NCBI GenBank assembly: GCA_038087035.1
Contig: CP051187.1
Location: 2,175,001 to 2,239,000, forward strand
Source: Gloeotrichia echinulata CP02
Lineage (GTDB): Bacteria; Cyanobacteriota; Cyanobacteriia; Cyanobacteriales; Nostocaceae
Reading direction: 5' to 3'
DNA length: 64,000 nt
The translations under genes were made by a program, and so were the position numbers. Below are positions 61,153 through 64,000 of this stretch, piece by piece. Numbering within the stretch: the stretch's first letter is position 1; each line of letters starts with the position of its first letter. The notes under the pieces are model-generated. The model did not search any database and was not told the origin of the DNA. It worked only from the letters and a program-made list of their open reading frames with translations.

Positions 61153-62130
61153 ATGACCAATATTCCCCTCGAAGGCTTGAATATCCCTGGTGAAAAATCT
61201 CACCACGAACCTCCACAAGGCTGGAAGCAATACTTCAGCTTTAGCACAGACCATAAGGTTATTGGTATCCAATACCTTGTCACCTCCTTTGTTTTCTTTC
61301 TTGTCGGCGGTATCTTTGCGATGGTGATTCGGGGAGAACTAATTACACCCGAATCTGATGTTATAGATCGCACCGTCTATAACGGTATGTTCACCATGCA
61401 CGGCACCGTCATGCTATTTTTGTGGACATTCCCGTCGCTGGTTGGTTTTGCTAACTATCTAGTACCCTTGATGATTGGGGCGCGAGATATGGCGTTTCCC
61501 CGCCTCAACGCCGTCGCCTTTTGGATGGTGCCGGTGGTGGGAATTCTGCTGATGGGCAGCTTTTTAGCTCCCGGTGGACCTGCACAAGCTGGCTGGTGGT
61601 CTTACCCACCTGTCAGTATCCAAAATCCCAGCGGGCACTTAATTAATGGTCAAGTAATCTGGTTGCTAGCGGTGGCAATATCAGGCGTCTCCTCAATTAT
61701 GGGGGCTGTTAATTTTGTCACCACTATTGTGAAGATGCGGGCCCCAGGCATGAGCTTCTTTCGGATGCCTCTGTTTGTCTGGGCAGTATTTAGCGCCCAA
61801 ATTATCCAACTGTTTGGACTACCTGCACTGACAGCAGGCGCGGTAATGCTGCTACTTGACCTCACCGCAGGTACCGCCTTTTTTGACCCCAGCAAGGGTG
61901 GTAATCCTGTTCTGTTCCAGCATTACTTCTGGTTCTACTCCCACCCCGCCGTTTACGTGATTATTCTGCCGATTTTCGGGATTTTCTCCGAAATATTCCC
62001 AGTTTATGCCCGTAAACCGTTGTTTGGCTATAAGGTAGTTGCCATCTCATCCCTGTTAATTGCGGTAGTCAGCGGTATTGTCTGGGTACACCATATAAAT
62101 TTGTTAGTAGTTTCAACGGTTTATAAATAA
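61153..62130 (+). CDS. ctaD: Terminal oxidase subunit I, 5' part, interrupted
   Basis: The frame gives 325 residues; family members have about 550. It is normal up to SGIVWVHH (about 306-313): low-spin haem ligand in MHGTVMLFLW, the cross-linked copper-ligand region FYSHPAVYVIILP (HPEVY in most oxidases; the Glu is Ala here), and the two CuB His of VWVHH. In homologues this is followed by MFTSGxPPW; here the frame reads INLLVVSTVYK and stops. The haem a3 and low-spin haem His of the C-terminal half are missing, so the product cannot be an oxidase. A recombinase gene lies 0.5 kb on. The best reading is interruption by a site-specific DNA element at about 62094; degeneration is the alternative. 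Confidence 0.85.
   Translation: MTNIPLEGLNIPGEKSHHEPPQGWKQYFSFSTDHKVIGIQYLVTSFVFFLVGGIFAMVIRGELITPESDVIDRTVYNGMFTMHGTVMLFLWTFPSLVGFANYLVPLMIGARDMAFPRLNAVAFWMVPVVGILLMGSFLAPGGPAQAGWWSYPPVSIQNPSGHLINGQVIWLLAVAISGVSSIMGAVNFVTTIVKMRAPGMSFFRMPLFVWAVFSAQIIQLFGLPALTAGAVMLLLDLTAGTAFFDPSKGGNPVLFQHYFWFYSHPAVYVIILPIFGIFSEIFPVYARKPLFGYKVVAISSLLIAVVSGIVWVHHINLLVVSTVYK
62089..62104. other. Putative recombination junction in ctaD
   Basis: Here ctaD homology ends inside CACCATAT. The octamer CCATATAA (62091-62098) equals the first eight bases of the reverse complement of the hupL-element core as I remember it (CACAGCAGTTATATGG). If so, the second copy should lie at the far end of the element. The limits given are approximate. 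Confidence 0.45.
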
Positions 62131-62292
62131 GCTGTTTCCGGTGCAGTTATACTAAATTGCTTAAATTTGGGTTAATCGTTTCTGTCTCAGGGCTGAGATC
62201 TCTAGCGATATATCAGCATTTTTAGGATTTTGTGCAGCGTTTTTGTAATATCAGTAACATTTTGTAGTGCTTGTTTTTCGCTTATTAAATAT
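62131..62292. other. Element interior, non-coding
   Basis: AT-rich sequence with no reading frame, between the ctaD break and the MITE at 62293. Confidence 0.5.
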
Positions 62293-62414
62293 CAATACAG
62301 TTCAGTTAAGGAAAATTGTCGTAGGGGCACGGCATGAATAAAATTGTCATTAAAAGAAAAAATTTTGGATGTTCCCTGCAGTGTATATCATTCGAGCCTA
62401 ACTGAACTGTATTG
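62293..62414. mobile_element. 122-bp MITE with 10-bp target duplication
   Basis: Perfect 16-bp ends, CAATACAGTTCAGTTA and TAACTGAACTGTATTG. The direct repeat TATTAAATAT stands on both sides (62283-62292 and 62415-62424). The interior AATTGTCGTAGGGGCACGGC and TATATCATTCGAGCC are the same as the MITE pieces in the DUF4351 tandem repeats (38757-38855). The ends are also those of the element at 14667. Confidence 0.9.
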
Positions 62415-62458
62415 TATTAAATATAGGACTTACGCAACTGTCATATTTTCACGACTTA

Positions 62459-62560
62459 TACCATTTCACCAAAACTCTGATACATATATATTTCCCGTAA
62501 GGGCACGGCATTGCCGTGCCCCTACCAACGTATTTGTATCATACTTAAAGTGAAACGGTA
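62459..62560 (+). mobile_element. Complete copy of the ATACC palindromic element
   Basis: From TACCATTTCACCAAAACTC to GTGAAACGGTA, centre GGGCACGGCATTGCCGTGCC. It is the same length class (about 102 bp) as the element at 39490 and seems the most complete copy in the window. Confidence 0.8.
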
Positions 62561-62595
62561 TTACAGCAATTTTCACGCAATAACCACAGATCTTC

Positions 62596-62620
62596 GTAGG
62601 GGCGCAAGGCCTTGCGCCCC
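62596..62620. repeat. GGGGCGCAAGG hairpin repeat
   Basis: GTAGGGGCGCAAGG/CCTTGCGCCCC directly after the recombinase stop codon. It could act as the terminator of that gene. Confidence 0.8.
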
Positions 62621-62621
62621 C

Positions 62622-64000
62622 TCAGCTATTTACTGATTGCCTTAATTTTTCATTTTCTAATTGCAGCAATTGTATTTCTAATTTCAATCTGTAATTTTCG
62701 GCTCTGAGGGTCTCTAAATCAGATTTTTTACTAAGTGCTTCGTTGATGGCTTTTTTGCGATTATCTAGTCCAAAATATTTTTGATAAACTTTAGTATGCA
62801 TTTCTACAGAATGCCCTAAATTATCAGCCGCCGCTTTGATTGGTATTCCCATTAAATGCGCCCGGATTGCCCAAGCGTGTCGTAAATCGTAGGGAGTGAA
62901 GGGTATTTGCACTTTGTCATCAAACCACGAGGCATTATGTTGTACTACATAGCTGCAATCTTTAAATGATGTAAAATTTGAGATTTTTTCTCCCAACATT
63001 TCTATGCATAGTTGATTTTTTAAATCAAATAAATCAACCCATTCAGGATATAATGGTAAAGTTTCTCTAGCTCCTGTCTTACATTTTTCGCTAACCTTCC
63101 AAGTCAGATCTTTATTGTCTGGACTTAACCACCAATTTATATCTGGTTCTAAAATAATTTCTCTCGGTCTTAACCCATAGGTCGCCATCATCCCATACAT
63201 CCATCTCCAAAAAAGCCAATTATTTTCAAAACCACTTCTACGTCTACTAGGTGTCCCATAAGCGTATTTTTCATATTCATGAAAGTATTTAATGATGTCT
63301 GGGTCGGTAGGAATATTTCTGGCTTTCGGCTGAGGTTGTTTCTTAAATACTGATAAATCAATGTTGATATTAAAACAGCGAGCTAAGACGTTGAGAATTT
63401 TAAACAATTGCCATCTTTGTGATTCACTAGAACATTTTAAAATTTCTGCCTTTAAAGCATCTGATATCATCGGGCAATCTAAGCTAATATGTTGTTGAAT
63501 TCTCGACTCATACTGATAATAGGTATGTTCACTTTTTATTGTTCTCTTTCTAGTTTTAAAATACTCTTGCTCAAAAGTTTCTAAAGCTGTTTTGATTGTT
63601 AAAACCTGTTTGGGAATTGAGGCTTGTTTACCTAAATATTTATCTGTCCATGTAAATTGTTTCCGAGCTATTAATTTACCAAGTTCATAAGCCTCCTCTT
63701 CTGCAGTTTTGAGTCCATCGAGATTTGCGGGAATACCCAAAGATATTTTGTACTGTTTAGTTCTTGTACCTTTAGTATCAGTATCATCGGGCTTGATTGG
63801 TAAAGTCGCCTGTAGCTGGATACTTCCTTTATCGCAACATAAGCCTACCTTGATTTTAGCGGATTTAAGCCTGGCTTTAGCTTGTTCAAATTCATCATCA
63901 AATTTCTCATTTAAATAACTAGCGATCGCTCGCTTTTGATATGCAATACCCATATAACTCCCATCGGTTGTAGCTGGAGGTTCAAAATCTGCGAATAATT
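62622..64000 (-). CDS. XisA/XisC-type tyrosine recombinase (5' end outside window)
   Basis: 459 codons are visible. The frame has an internal ATG at 63951-63953 but stays open to the window edge (LFADFEPPATTDGSYMGIAY), so the true start may lie further out; XisA and XisC are about 470-500 residues. Catalytic features, numbered from the internal Met: first Arg in YGLRPREI (about 261-268), box II YDLRHAWAIRAHLMGI (about 358-373), where a Tyr stands in the place of the usual first His, then LGHSVEMHTKVYQKYF with the nucleophile Tyr (VYQ). As I recall, this Tyr-for-His exchange is a mark of XisA/XisC. A C-terminal leucine-zipper-like coiled coil (LRAENYRLKLEIQLLQLENE) ends it. It faces the interrupted ctaD gene. 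Confidence 0.85.
   Translation of the reverse strand, partial: LFADFEPPATTDGSYMGIAYQKRAIASYLNEKFDDEFEQAKARLKSAKIKVGLCCDKGSIQLQATLPIKPDDTDTKGTRTKQYKISLGIPANLDGLKTAEEEAYELGKLIARKQFTWTDKYLGKQASIPKQVLTIKTALETFEQEYFKTRKRTIKSEHTYYQYESRIQQHISLDCPMISDALKAEILKCSSESQRWQLFKILNVLARCFNINIDLSVFKKQPQPKARNIPTDPDIIKYFHEYEKYAYGTPSRRRSGFENNWLFWRWMYGMMATYGLRPREIILEPDINWWLSPDNKDLTWKVSEKCKTGARETLPLYPEWVDLFDLKNQLCIEMLGEKISNFTSFKDCSYVVQHNASWFDDKVQIPFTPYDLRHAWAIRAHLMGIPIKAAADNLGHSVEMHTKVYQKYFGLDNRKKAINEALSKKSDLETLRAENYRLKLEIQLLQLENEKLRQSVNS

Noticed and set aside
1..64000. tRNA or rRNA genes
   Set aside because: No cloverleaf with the GTTCGA-type T-arm and no rRNA signature was recognised by eye; a dedicated scan could still find one.

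Overview
The window is a stretch of chromosome from a filamentous, probably heterocyst-forming cyanobacterium (order Nostocales). This rests on many GCGATCGC (HIP1) palindromes, heptanucleotide tandem arrays (GAGTAAT, TGACAAA, TTGACCC), abundant small palindromic repeats, typical cyanobacterial gene families, a XisF-like serine recombinase, and a CuA-less alternative oxidase operon of the kind found in heterocyst formers. No rRNA, tRNA or CRISPR array was recognised.

Layout. 1-1.6 kb: mobile-element wreckage (an IS5-type transposase tail has cut a PelF-like glycosyltransferase, next to a 196-bp ISL3-derived MITE and a response-regulator remnant). 2-10.6 kb: serine recombinase, GT39 glycosyltransferase, RNase D, TPR protein and GlmS. 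10.6-12.5 kb: nested insertions (nitrilase remnant, tnpB remnant, intact ISL3 element). 12.6-19.6 kb: aldehyde dehydrogenase, DUF3598 protein, HisRS, Hsp20, HemD and a peptide ABC permease. 19.6-21.9 kb: an IS607 element (TnpA plus a TnpB without zinc ribbon). 22-35.7 kb: SMR exporter, Tat-type FAD/Rieske oxidoreductase, a GldA/GldF/GldG-like ABC operon, PurU, an M41-like membrane protein and a diguanylate cyclase. 35.7-40 kb: a repeat-rich accessory block with IS630, a truncated secreted CHAT protein, a PD-(D/E)XK/DUF4351 gene whose 3' end is tandemly triplicated, and several MITE-like elements. 40-50.3 kb: envelope genes (ABC ATPase, ABC1/UbiB kinase, mannose-1-phosphate guanylyltransferase, LCP protein, lumenal pentapeptide protein, MurJ). 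50.3-54.1 kb: small hypotheticals, a HigBA-like toxin-antitoxin pair and a duplicated nuclease-like gene. 54-58 kb: TPR protein, polyphosphate glucokinase, 2TM protein and PhyH-family dioxygenase. 58.9-64 kb: two DUF2231 membrane proteins, CtaC without CuA ligands, and a CtaD that stops abruptly just after its VWVHH copper ligands.

The most interesting point is the right end. The ctaD reading frame is cut in a highly conserved motif. About 0.5 kb beyond the cut, in convergent orientation, lies a tyrosine recombinase with a YxLRH-type catalytic box that I associate with XisA/XisC, the heterocyst excisionases. The simplest reading is that this oxidase operon is interrupted by a developmentally excised DNA element whose far end, and the 3' half of ctaD, lie beyond the window. 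The junction carries CCATATAA, which I recall as part of the hupL-element core (reverse complement).

Secondary themes: at least three families of short mobile palindromic elements can be followed here with target duplications and even an empty versus occupied site. Heptamer arrays sit directly against the start codons of several genes (GldG-like, DUF4340, CtaC), and a related repeat abuts the aldehyde dehydrogenase.
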